From positions 1 to 64,000 of the forward strand of contig JAATET010000078.1 of the NCBI GenBank assembly GCA_015655545.1: a stretch of 64,000 nt of DNA, written 5' to 3'. The DNA comes from Chthoniobacterales bacterium (GTDB lineage: Bacteria; Verrucomicrobiota; Verrucomicrobiia; Chthoniobacterales; JAATET01). A program made the position numbers and the translations under genes. This document shows positions 36,296 to 44,126 of this stretch, piece by piece (the stretch's first letter is position 1; each line of letters begins with the position of its first letter). The notes beneath the pieces were generated by a model that made no database searches, had not been told where the DNA came from, and saw only the letters and a list, made by a program, of their open reading frames with translations.

Positions 36296-39200
36296 TTACG
36301 CGGCGAGCGGGGCGGCGGGGCCGTGGGTCGGGAGCTGCGGAGACGGCGGCTCGTGGAGCTCGGCGGCGGTGTGCTTGCGGGCGAGGAGCATGTAGATCGC
36401 CGGGACCACGAAGAGCGTGAAAACGGTGCCGATGACCATTCCCGTGCAGAGGACGATGCCGATGCTGTTCCGAGCGCCCGCACCCGGACCGTGCGCGATG
36501 ACGAGCGGAAAATGGCCGACGACGGTCGCGGCCGTGGTCATGAGAATCGGACGCAGGCGGGTGCCAGAGGCCTCGACGATGGCGCGAAGTTTATCCAGGC
36601 CGGTTTCCTGAAGATGGTTCGCGAAGGAGACGATGAGAATGCCGTTTTTCGCGACAAGACCGACGAGCGTAATGAGACCGACCTGGCTGTAGATATTCAG
36701 CGAAGTGAAGCCAAAGAACGTGAAGAGCATGGCGCCGGCGAGCGCGAGCGGAACGGAACCAAGCAGGATGATGAAGGGATCGCGGAAGCTTTCGAACTGC
36801 GCGGCGAGCACGAGATAGATGAGCACGAACGCAAGCGCGATCAGCGGGAGGAATTTGCTGCCTTCGACGCGGAGTTGGCGGGCTTTACCGGCGTAATCGA
36901 TGCTGAAATCCGGCGGCAGGATTTTTTTGGCCTCGGTTTCGAGAGCCTTCAAGGCGCTATCGAGCGGCACGCCGGGAGGCAGGACGCCCTGAATGCGCAC
37001 GGCGTTGAGCTGCTGGAAGCGCTTGAGCTCGCGCGGCTGCGCCGAGGTCTGGATCGTGGCAAAGGTGGAAAGCGGAACGAGCTTTCCTTGCGGGCCGGTC
37101 ACGTAGATGTCGCCGAGCTGGTCGGTATTCAATCGGCTCACGCGCTTGATCTGCGGCACGACCTTGTAGCTGCGACCGTCGCTGCTGAAGCGGTTCACCC
37201 AATTGCCGCCAAGCATGGTCGAGAGGTCGGCTCCGACCTGGCTGAGGTCGATGCCTTGCGCGCGAACCTTGTCGCGATCGAAGACGACCTCGGCCTGGGG
37301 CTGGTCGTATTTGAGATCGGAATCGGCGAATCGGAAAAGGTGGCTCTCATTCGCGGCCTGCACGAGTTTGTTGGCGATCTCGAGCAAAACCTTCGGCTCG
37401 GCGGTGGAGCCGATAACAAAGTCCACGTCGAATTGCTCGCCGCCGGGAAGCGGTGAAGGCGTGATGGGAATGATGCGAATGCCGGGAACCTTGCCAAACT
37501 CGGCGGCGGCGGCGAATCCGATCTGCTCGGCGGTGCGCTTGCGTTCATTCCAAGGCTTGAGGACCATGCCGCTGAAACCGTTCGAGGGCGTGAGCAGGAG
37601 TTCGAAGATGCTCGCTCCCTCGGAGAAGGTGTGAAAGACGTCGTAAATCTTTCCACTGAAAATCTGGGTCTGCTCGAGCGTGGAGTTCGTGGAACCTTGC
37701 ACGATGCCGAAAACGACGCCCTGGTCCTCGGGAGGCGCGAGATCCTGAGCCGAAAAGATATAGAGTCCGGGAAGAATGATGAAAAAGATGGCGCCCCAGA
37801 CCACGAAGATGGCCGGGCGGTAGTTCATCGCACGCGTCAGCAGGGCAATATAGCCACGGCGAATGGAGTCGAACCGACGGTTGACGAATCCCGCGAAGCC
37901 GCGCTCGGTGTCGCCGGCGCGGAGAAGCTTCGAGCCGAGCATGGGGGAGAGCGTGAGAGCAACGATGCCGGAAATGACCACGGCACCGGCCAGCGTAAAG
38001 GCAAACTCCCGGAAGAGCGCGCCGGTGAGACCGCCTTGAATGGCGACGGGAGTGTAGACAGCGACGAGCGTGATCGTCATCGCAATCACGGGGCCGACGA
38101 GTTCGCGGGCTCCGATAATCGCGGCGGCGAAGGGAGTTTTTCCCTCGTGCATGTGGCGCTCGATATTTTCCACGACGACGATGGCGTCGTCCACGACAAG
38201 ACCGACGGACAGAACGATGGCGAGAAGGGTAAGAAGATTCAGCGTGAATCCCGCCATGGCCATGAGGGCACAGGCACCGATGAGCGAGATCGGAATGGCG
38301 ATCACGGGAATGAAAACGGCGCGGACGGAGCCCAGAAAAAGAAAGATGACGATGATGACGATCGCCAGCGTCTCGGTGAGCGTCTTGATGACGTCGTGGA
38401 TGGCGTTGTCGATGTAGACGGTGGAATCGTAGGCGACGTCGGCGCGCATGCCCGCGGGAAGCGCGGCCTTGATCTGCGGCATGAGGTTGCGCACGGCCTT
38501 GATCACGTCGAGCGTGTTCGCGGTCGGCAGCACCCATACGCCCATGAAGGTGGCGGTCTGGCCGTCGAAGCGGACGGCTTGCTCGTAACCTTCGGCGCCG
38601 AGGTCGACATCGGCGATCTCGCCAAGGCGGACGACGGTGTTGCCGGATTGCTTGACAACGAGGGCGCGGAATTCCTCCGGCGTTTTCAGATCGGTATTGG
38701 CAACCAGATTGACCGCGACCATGGAGCCCTTCGTGCTCCCGAGGGCGGACAGATAATTGTTCGCGGTCAGCGAGGCCCGGACGGCGGAGGGCGAGATGCC
38801 CAGCGACGCCATCTTGTCGGGTTTGAGCCAGATGCGCATGGCGAAGGTGCGGTTGCCGAGGATGTCGGCGCGCTGCACGCCATTGATGGCGGTGATCTTC
38901 GGCTGCACCACGCGCAGAAGATAGTCGCTGATCTGGCTCGCGTTCATCGTGTCGGACGCGAAGCCGATATACATGCCGGCGATCTGGTTGTCGGCGAGTT
39001 CCACGTCGATGATCGGCGCCTCGGCCTCGGGCGGGAGGTCGTTGCGCACCTGTGCGACCTTCGCCTGGATCTGGGTCAGCGCGGCGTTGATGTCGAAGTT
39101 AAGCTTGAGATGAACGGTGATCGTGCTGACGCTCTGCGCGCTGGAGCTCTCGATGTAATCGATGCCATCCGCGCTCGCGATGACCTTCTCGAGCGGCGTG

Positions 39201-39391
39201 GTGATGAAGCCGCGAACGAGGTCGGCGTTCGCGCCGACATAGGCCGTGGTAATCTTGACGACGGCAATGTCGCTGCGCGGATACTGCCGCACCGCGAAGC
39301 TGCGAATCGACTGCAGTCCCGCGATGAGGATGATGAGATTAACGACGAGCGCCAGGACCGGCCGCCGAACAAAGAGGTCGGTGAACTTCAT
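36296..39391 (-). CDS. RND multidrug efflux pump, HAE1/AcrB family
   Basis: 1031 residues, standard AcrB/MexB length. It starts MKFTDLFVRRPVLALVVNLIIL. Two halves each bear a large periplasmic loop. The proton-relay Asp pair is in VLSVGLVVDDAIVVVENIERH, GARELVGPVIAMTITLVAVY is the conserved TM segment, and SIGIVLCTGMVIGTVFTLFV marks the last helices. It should export drugs or lipophilic compounds with the adaptor encoded 9 bp upstream and an outer-membrane TolC-type protein encoded elsewhere. Confidence 0.96.
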   Translation of the reverse strand: MKFTDLFVRRPVLALVVNLIILIAGLQSIRSFAVRQYPRSDIAVVKITTAYVGANADLVRGFITTPLEKVIASADGIDYIESSSAQSVSTITVHLKLNFDINAALTQIQAKVAQVRNDLPPEAEAPIIDVELADNQIAGMYIGFASDTMNASQISDYLLRVVQPKITAINGVQRADILGNRTFAMRIWLKPDKMASLGISPSAVRASLTANNYLSALGSTKGSMVAVNLVANTDLKTPEEFRALVVKQSGNTVVRLGEIADVDLGAEGYEQAVRFDGQTATFMGVWVLPTANTLDVIKAVRNLMPQIKAALPAGMRADVAYDSTVYIDNAIHDVIKTLTETLAIVIIVIFLFLGSVRAVFIPVIAIPISLIGACALMAMAGFTLNLLTLLAIVLSVGLVVDDAIVVVENIERHMHEGKTPFAAAIIGARELVGPVIAMTITLVAVYTPVAIQGGLTGALFREFAFTLAGAVVISGIVALTLSPMLGSKLLRAGDTERGFAGFVNRRFDSIRRGYIALLTRAMNYRPAIFVVWGAIFFIILPGLYIFSAQDLAPPEDQGVVFGIVQGSTNSTLEQTQIFSGKIYDVFHTFSEGASIFELLLTPSNGFSGMVLKPWNERKRTAEQIGFAAAAEFGKVPGIRIIPITPSPLPGGEQFDVDFVIGSTAEPKVLLEIANKLVQAANESHLFRFADSDLKYDQPQAEVVFDRDKVRAQGIDLSQVGADLSTMLGGNWVNRFSSDGRSYKVVPQIKRVSRLNTDQLGDIYVTGPQGKLVPLSTFATIQTSAQPRELKRFQQLNAVRIQGVLPPGVPLDSALKALETEAKKILPPDFSIDYAGKARQLRVEGSKFLPLIALAFVLIYLVLAAQFESFRDPFIILLGSVPLALAGAMLFTFFGFTSLNIYSQVGLITLVGLVAKNGILIVSFANHLQETGLDKLRAIVEASGTRLRPILMTTAATVVGHFPLVIAHGPGAGARNSIGIVLCTGMVIGTVFTLFVVPAIYMLLARKHTAAELHEPPSPQLPTHGPAAPLAA

Positions 39392-39400
39392 CGGGAAGCG

Positions 39401-40537
39401 TCAGCTGTCGGCGGGCGTGGGCGCTCCGCTATTCGACGGCTGCGCGGCGTTGTTGCGCTGAATCGCGGCCCTCGGCGCGAGCTTGAATCCGCCCGATGTC
39501 ACGACTTCCTCGCCGGATTTGATGCCCGACACGACCGCCACCTGGTCGCCGCGGCTGGCTCCGAGTGTCACAATCTGCTGCCGCACGCCGTCGTAGCCCT
39601 TGCCTTCCGGATCCTTCATTTTTTCGACGACGTAAACCGAATCGCCATAGGGAGCGTAGTTGATGGCGGTTGCCGGGAGCGCCAGCACTTTTTCCTTCGT
39701 CGGGAGCACGACGTCGGCGGTGACAAACATGCCGGGGCGCAATTTCTGGCCCGGATTTGCCAGCGTCGCCTGCACCAGCACATTGCGGGTGGCTTCATCG
39801 ATGACGGCATCGACGGAGGTGATTTTTCCCTCGAACGTTTCGTCGGGAAGTCCGTCGGCCTTCACTTTGACCACGCCTCCCACCGCCAAATCCTTCAGCC
39901 GCTGCTGCGGCAACGAAAAATTCACGTAGATCGGATCGAGCGATTGAAGGGGAACGACGGGATCGCCGCTCTTCATGTATTGGCCGAGATTCACCTGCCG
40001 GATGCCGAGCACGCCGGTGAAGGGCGCGCGGATCAGCTTCCGCTCGATGGTGGCTTTGATTTCCGCGACGGCGGCCTCGGCCTCTTTGTCTTCGGCTTCG
40101 GACGTGTCGTAGTCGGATTGCGCGGAGACACGTTTTTGGAGCAGCCCTTTTTGACGGTCGAGATTCGAGCGCGCGAGCTGTCGGCGGGCCTCCGCGGACT
40201 TCAACTGCGCCTCCTCCTGTTTCGTGTCCAGCTTGAGGAGCGGATCGCCTTGCTTGATGTGGCGACCGGATTCGAAAGTGATTTTTTCCACGATCCCGGG
40301 CAGATCCGTGCTCACGGTCACGCCATTGACGGACTGGACCGTGCCCACCGCGTTGAGCGTGGGCTGCCATGCCTCTTCCCGGACGACGAGCGATGTCACC
40401 GCGATCGGTGGCGGGCTCCACTTCATGCCCGCGAAACCGGCAATCTGGCGAACCTTGAAGAATATCAGCGCGCCAATGATCACGGCCAAGACCGCGATCA
40501 CCAGCACTACTGAAACAAGCGTCTTGCTTTTACGCAT
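39401..40537 (-). CDS. RND periplasmic adaptor (membrane fusion protein)
   Basis: 378 residues from MRKSKTLVSVVLVIAVLAVI, an N-terminal anchor. Motifs of HlyD/AcrA-type adaptors follow: GTVQSVNGVTVSTDLPGIVEKI and GRHIKQGDPLLKLD (lipoyl), helical hairpin AQLKSAEARRQLARSNLDRQ, second lipoyl RAPFTGVLGIRQVNLGQYMK, then beta-barrel (GGVVKVKADGLPDETFEGKI). It ends in a short tail PTPADS. It overlaps the marR stop by 8 bp, so the three genes form one operon. Confidence 0.95.
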   Translation of the reverse strand: MRKSKTLVSVVLVIAVLAVIIGALIFFKVRQIAGFAGMKWSPPPIAVTSLVVREEAWQPTLNAVGTVQSVNGVTVSTDLPGIVEKITFESGRHIKQGDPLLKLDTKQEEAQLKSAEARRQLARSNLDRQKGLLQKRVSAQSDYDTSEAEDKEAEAAVAEIKATIERKLIRAPFTGVLGIRQVNLGQYMKSGDPVVPLQSLDPIYVNFSLPQQRLKDLAVGGVVKVKADGLPDETFEGKITSVDAVIDEATRNVLVQATLANPGQKLRPGMFVTADVVLPTKEKVLALPATAINYAPYGDSVYVVEKMKDPEGKGYDGVRQQIVTLGASRGDQVAVVSGIKSGEEVVTSGGFKLAPRAAIQRNNAAQPSNSGAPTPADS

Positions 40538-41087
40538 ACGCGACCGTGTTACCGGACGCGTCGTGCCCACTCGCTGGAGAGTGCGCGGCTTTCTTTTCGG
40601 CCACCAGGCCGGCTTTGATCTTCGCGGTGAGGCGCAGGAACTCAGTCTGCTCTTCGGTGGAAAGGTTCGAAGGAACGGAAGCAATGATGCGGAAATAGCC
40701 GGGCAGGACCTGTTTCAAGAGCTCGCGGCACTCGGGCGTGCTCACCACGCGCATCGAGCGGCGGTCGGTCGGGTCGAGCGTGCGACCCACGTAGTTGTCG
40801 CGCTCGAGCGTATCGAGCAGACCCGTCATCGTCGCGCGAGTGACACCGATCATTTCGGCGAGCTCGGACGGCTTGCGAACGATGCTCTCGTCGATGCCGA
40901 GCAAAAGCATGACGGCAAAACGGCCGGGTGTGATTTTGTGAGCTCCCAGATAAGAAGCCTCGATCGAAGATACCGCTTCGCCCGTGCGAAGAATATCTAA
41001 AAACAAATCACATGCAGCAGAATCTATTCCAGGCTGAGTTTTGGCAATTTCCTGAAGAAAGTCGTAGCGAGGCAGTTCGTTTAACAT
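40530..41087 (-). CDS. MarR-family transcriptional regulator
   Basis: 185 residues, with extended ends relative to the 140-residue core. Winged helix: SELAEMIGVTRATMTGLLDTLERDNYV, wing RTLDPTDRRSMRVVSTPECREL, dimerisation helix NLSTEEQTEFLRLTAKIKAGL. It lies first in the efflux operon and is likely its repressor, relieved by small aromatic ligands. The unusual C-terminal tail (KKAAHSPASGHDASGNTVAYA) runs into the adaptor gene start. Confidence 0.93.
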   Translation of the reverse strand: MLNELPRYDFLQEIAKTQPGIDSAACDLFLDILRTGEAVSSIEASYLGAHKITPGRFAVMLLLGIDESIVRKPSELAEMIGVTRATMTGLLDTLERDNYVGRTLDPTDRRSMRVVSTPECRELLKQVLPGYFRIIASVPSNLSTEEQTEFLRLTAKIKAGLVAEKKAAHSPASGHDASGNTVAYA

Positions 41088-41114
41088 GAATTTTTGGTTT
41101 TGTTGTAGTGTGAC

Positions 41115-41130
41115 AGTTAACTTGATTAAT
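41115..41130. promoter_or_regulatory. Candidate MarR operator upstream of the efflux operon
   Basis: AGTTAACTTGATTAAT is an imperfect AT-rich inverted repeat (TTAA arms, TTGA centre) 28 bp before the marR start. The spot and composition fit an autoregulatory MarR site, but symmetry is imperfect. Confidence 0.3.
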
Positions 41131-41439
41131 GGATTACTTCCTTAGAAATAAGGGCGCGTATGGGAGGGCGCAAGGTTTTTTATAGCAAATTTGTTTTTTA
41201 GGGAACTCTCATTAAAAGAGCGAGGCTTCCACAAAATACGTTTCGTAAAATTCGAAATCAAATAGCCGTGCGGACGCGATGTCGAAAGCGGCCCGTGGTG
41301 TCATGCACCGGAGATTATCGCGGTTTCTGCACGAGGTGTTCCACTCACACGCCCCGGAATCTTGCGCGGCGCACGCATCCAAGGGGCAATTGGATACTCG
41401 CCGCAAACTAAACTGCCTCGCAGCAGGAAATAAGAAGCG
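41131..41439. other. Intergenic stretch between marR and tRNA-Thr
   Basis: AT-richer than the flanks. It presumably contains the promoter of the marR-efflux operon. A short minus-strand open frame (41212-41448) overlaps the tRNA and lacks any recognisable feature; I see no supported gene. Confidence 0.5.
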
Positions 41440-41511
41440 AGCCGACACTCGGATTCGAACCGAGGACCGACGGTTTACAAAACCGTTGCTCTACCACTGA
41501 GCTATGCCGGC
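41440..41511 (-). tRNA. tRNA-Thr(UGU)
   Basis: 72-nt tRNA on the minus strand. The acceptor GCCGGCA pairs with UGUCGGC (one G-U), discriminator U73. D-arm AGCTCAGTGGTAGAGC, anticodon loop TTTGTAA with anticodon TGT, T-loop TTCGAAT. CCA is not encoded. It marks the left edge of an accessory region. Confidence 0.96.
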
Positions 41512-41816
41512 GAAACGAGTTCACGAACTCTCATGTCATGCCTGCGGCGTCAATCCGTATTTACCGCTCGGAATCATCTCTCGCTCCAGAGATATTCACC
41601 TCTAGCTGTGGATAATCAGCGCAGGGCGAGCTCAAATGGGTCCGATCGCACAACTGAGATCGAGACGATCGATTTGCTGGAAAGATACGCGCGCCCCGCG
41701 TTCGTGGGCTCGATTCTCCTAGCTGGCTGCATTGTTCTCAACTCCGCAATTCGCGGTTCGAGAAACTCGCCGAAGTAGCATCTTCATCGAGAACAAAATT
41801 ACTGCAGTGAGATCGA
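41512..41816. other. AT-richer stretch after tRNA-Thr; no supported gene
   Basis: A plus-strand frame (41533-41778) ends in a hydrophobic stretch (AFVGSILLAGCIVLNSAI) and could be a tiny membrane protein, perhaps from GTG at 41607, but coding signals are weak. A TGTGGATAA sequence at 41607-41615 equals a reverse DnaA-box consensus, probably by chance. Confidence 0.35.
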
Positions 41817-42179
41817 GTGCGGGCCGGATGGCACGTCCTTCCTTCGTTCTTTTACGTAATTCGTGAACACGTCCTAGTGGATGCGGCGAGGCGGCTCGTG
41901 CGTGAGCGAGCCGAAGCCACGTCTGTCCCGCCGGAGATTCAGGCCGCCGCGCGGGTTCTAGTTGAACGGATGGAAAACCATCCCAAAAAAGAAGAGTGGA
42001 ATGTAACGGGGCCGTTGGCGGCGCAAGCCACCGCCTTCCTTGAATGGTTGGAAAACGAACCCATGCTTCTCATGGAAACGTTCCGAAATCTGATTAGGCC
42101 CATCTATTCTGAGATTAAGAATTGGCCGCCAGCCAAAGGCCTGATCAAGTTCTTGGGGTTGGGGCGGAGTAAGGAATGA
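41817..42179 (+). CDS. Hypothetical protein in the accessory region
   Basis: 120 residues with a GTG start. The N-terminal part is hydrophobic (GWHVLPSFFYVIREHVLVD), followed by helical charged segments (AARRLVRERAEATSVPPEIQAAARVL) and a C-terminus PAKGLIKFLGLGRSKE. Codon composition from about 41890 on looks coding, but no family was recognised and there is no clear Shine-Dalgarno. It may be a truncated gene. Confidence 0.4.
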   Translation: MRAGWHVLPSFFYVIREHVLVDAARRLVRERAEATSVPPEIQAAARVLVERMENHPKKEEWNVTGPLAAQATAFLEWLENEPMLLMETFRNLIRPIYSEIKNWPPAKGLIKFLGLGRSKE

Positions 42180-42187
42180 TCTTGGTA

Positions 42188-42304
42188 TCAGAACAGGCCG
42201 CGATAGGTGCCGGCGACGAGGGTTCGAATGTCCAGAAATTCTTGCCGAGTGGCGCGAGGTCGTCGGGGCTGTAGGCGCCGGTGAGGCGTGGTAATAACCC
42301 ACAT
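42188..42304 (-). CDS. Short ORF of 38 residues with a strong ribosome binding site
   Basis: It starts at ATG 42304, preceded by AAGGAG at about 8 bp spacing. The product begins MWVITTPHRRLQPRRPRATR and ends LVAGTYRGLF. It may be a leader peptide or a 5' remnant of a truncated gene. A 7-bp inverted repeat (TGGACAT/ATGTCCA) lies just upstream at 42334-42369. No homology was recognised. Confidence 0.35.
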   Translation of the reverse strand: MWVITTPHRRLQPRRPRATRQEFLDIRTLVAGTYRGLF

Positions 42305-42333
42305 TTATAACACTCCTTGTGTCGTCTAAAATA

Positions 42334-42369
42334 TGGACATCTCCACCAAAACTGTCCCTTTCATGTCCA
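42334..42369. repeat. Inverted repeat TGGACAT...ATGTCCA
   Basis: Seven-base arms separated by 22 bp, containing a further GTCC. It lies upstream of the short ORF and downstream of the LuxR gene's 3' end. It could be a regulatory site or the remains of a mobile-element end. Confidence 0.35.
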
Positions 42370-42412
42370 CGACTACATTACCAACTGTGAATGAGCCGGC
42401 TGGTTTCTTAGG

Positions 42413-43423
42413 CTAACTGGCAGCGGCGTCCGTGCGAAAAATCGCCGCCGCTTCGGTGCGATTGCGCACGCCGAGCTTATGGAAGGCATTTTCCAAGTGC
42501 CGCTTCACCGTGCCTGCTGAAATCGCCATCCGTCCCGCGATTTCCTCATTGTGCATCCCTGTAACCGCCCAACCGAGCACCTCGCGCTCGCGCCTCGTGA
42601 CGCTTGCGCCGGCCGGCAGCGGATCCTTCGAGTGGCGCAGGGCGATCACGCCGCCTCCGGTGCCATCCGGAATGAACCAAAACTCGACCCGCTGACCGCT
42701 GCCGTTCCTGACCAGTGGCGCCGCCGCACCGCCACGCAGCCAATCCCTCATCGTTACCGGTAGCGAGCGGGTGGCTTGAAGCGTGAATCCGAACGCCCGC
42801 GCCACGTTTGCGCGCGTCTCCGCTGACCACATTTTCACCCGCCCTCGGCCATCGACCACGATTACATCCCCTTTCATCGCCCGGGTCGCGGCCAATCGCA
42901 CCGCATCCGCCGCGCGCGCCTCCGCCCAGATCGCCGGTAAATGCGTGGCCAGCAGCGTGAGCAGCACGCGCTCCTCTTCGGCAAACTTCCGCCACGGCCG
43001 CATCACGCACGCTGACGTCGGTGTGCCCGGACCGAGCACTAAGTTAATTCCGAGATCGTCTTCCTGACCCAGTAGGCGAAAGCATTTTTGGAAACAGTCC
43101 GTGCGTTCCCACCGAGCCCAGGAGGCGGAGTCCGAGACCGTCACAGCGCGCCTACTCCGATGTGAAACGGCCGGGTGGGAAGAGAGATCCTTCATGGTCA
43201 AATCCCGCGTCCGGACCACCGCCGCCGGGTCAGAACAGCGCATTGCGCGGAGATCCGGCCCAAACCCCACGATCACGAAATCTCCCGGAACCAGCGCTCC
43301 CACCCCCTCCACAAGCGCTCCTTCCATGTCGCCGGCCCGAGCCCGCGCTCGCAAATTTGCAACCGTCCGGTCCAACCGGTCGATGTCTCCCCATCGCAAT
43401 CGAATGAAATCTGTCGCCTTCAC
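42413..43423 (-). CDS. LuxR-type transcriptional regulator with GAF-like sensor region
   Basis: 336 residues. The N-terminal two thirds resemble the GAF-like sensor found in many orphan LuxR regulators (SSHPAVSHRSRRAVTVSDSA, FRLLGQEDDLGINLVLGPG, FAEEERVLLTLLATHLPAIW), followed by a PAS-like piece (GDVIVVDGRGRVKMWSAE). The C-terminal HTH is clear: VTRREREVLGWAVTGMHNEE, IAGRMAISAGTVKRHLENAF, HKLGVRNRTEA. No acyl-homoserine-lactone synthase is present. The gene is divergent from the secreted-protein block, with a perfect 20-bp palindrome between them, so it is the likely controller of that block or of itself. Confidence 0.9.
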   Translation of the reverse strand: MKATDFIRLRWGDIDRLDRTVANLRARARAGDMEGALVEGVGALVPGDFVIVGFGPDLRAMRCSDPAAVVRTRDLTMKDLSSHPAVSHRSRRAVTVSDSASWARWERTDCFQKCFRLLGQEDDLGINLVLGPGTPTSACVMRPWRKFAEEERVLLTLLATHLPAIWAEARAADAVRLAATRAMKGDVIVVDGRGRVKMWSAETRANVARAFGFTLQATRSLPVTMRDWLRGGAAAPLVRNGSGQRVEFWFIPDGTGGGVIALRHSKDPLPAGASVTRREREVLGWAVTGMHNEEIAGRMAISAGTVKRHLENAFHKLGVRNRTEAAAIFRTDAAAS

Positions 43424-43487
43424 CTTTCATTAATACGCGCCTCACTTCGCGTTCGCTCTTCCTGATTTTCTCTTTATTATGAGCAGA

Positions 43488-43507
43488 AATGTGCCGATCG
43501 GCACATT
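43488..43507. promoter_or_regulatory. Perfect 20-bp palindrome, candidate LuxR-type operator
   Basis: AATGTGCCGATCGGCACATT is fully self-complementary. It lies 64 bp upstream of the LuxR start codon and 15 bp before a TTGACA hexamer (43523-43528) pointing to the secreted-protein genes. Its length equals that of classical lux boxes; sequence differs. Confidence 0.6.
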
Positions 43508-43590
43508 GTTTTCGCATGCGGCTTGACAGAAATTCCCTCTATGCCGAACCACGACCATCTTCCGGATTTCGCACGCGCGCTCCGAGCGCC

Positions 43591-44098
43591 ATGAAATTGC
43601 CGGCTATGCTAAGCCCACGCCCGCGCTCCGTGTCCCGCTATCGCGCGCCCGGCGGACGGTCCGCCTCCTTCGTTCGAGTGGGCGGGCAGATGTTCGATCT
43701 CGACACATTGCTGGCGCCCGGCAGCGGATTCACCATCAGGAGCGCTGACGGAATCAACGCCTCCGGCCAGATCGCAGCGACCGGCACGAACGCTCGCGGC
43801 CAGACGCGTGCCCTCCTCCCCACGCCCATTCCCGACGCCGCGAGCGCGCCCGTCCTTCGCCTCCGAGGCAAAAAACGCCTCACCAAGACGCATTCCCGCC
43901 TCATCCTCTGCGGTACCAGCACCGACGCCATTCGCGTCGAGTCCAAAGCTGGCAAAAGCAGGTTCAAGAAGGCCAAAGGCACCGCGGCACGCTGGAAGAT
44001 TCCGCCTCACGACCCCGCGCATCGTCGTCAAAGGTCGCGCCACCGGTTCAGGCGGCACTTCGAAAACCCTTTGGGTTAAAATCAACCTCCGCGGGTGA
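43591..44098 (+). pseudogene. Decayed secreted HAF-repeat protein with the shared C-terminal domain
   Basis: The frame from about 43636 encodes the end of a HAF-type repeat (MFDLDTLLAPGSGF, INASGQIAATGTNARGQTRA), then the start of the shared domain (VLRLRGKKRLTKTHSRLILC, FKKAKGTAARWK). After Trp-Lys the frame is lost: deleting one base near 43999 restores FRLTTPRIVVKGRATGSGG plus TSKTLWVKINLRG up to the TGA at 44096. There is no signal peptide or full repeat array upstream. So it is 5'-truncated and frameshifted. It sits 28 bp before the next gene and was probably the first gene of the block. A sequencing error could mimic the frameshift but not the missing 5' part. Confidence 0.8.
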
Positions 44099-44126
44099 TC
44101 GCGGCACTTTCCGAATCTAACCGGCC

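Noticed and set aside
37631-40513. 960-residue frame antisense to the RND pump and adaptor
   Set aside because: Low-complexity Asp/Gly/His/Arg composition and no start context; the opposite strand carries clear RND motifs.
41607-41615. DnaA-box consensus TGTGGATAA near tRNA-Thr
   Set aside because: A single isolated nine-mer far from dnaA; expected by chance.
41533-41778. 81-residue frame after tRNA-Thr
   Set aside because: One hydrophobic stretch only, no ribosome binding site and no family; kept only as a remark in the gap entry.
42221-42229. GGTTCGAAT, same as the T-arm of tRNA-Thr, as a possible att duplicate
   Set aside because: Only nine bases, in inverted orientation, and common to most tRNA T-arms; not enough for an attachment site.
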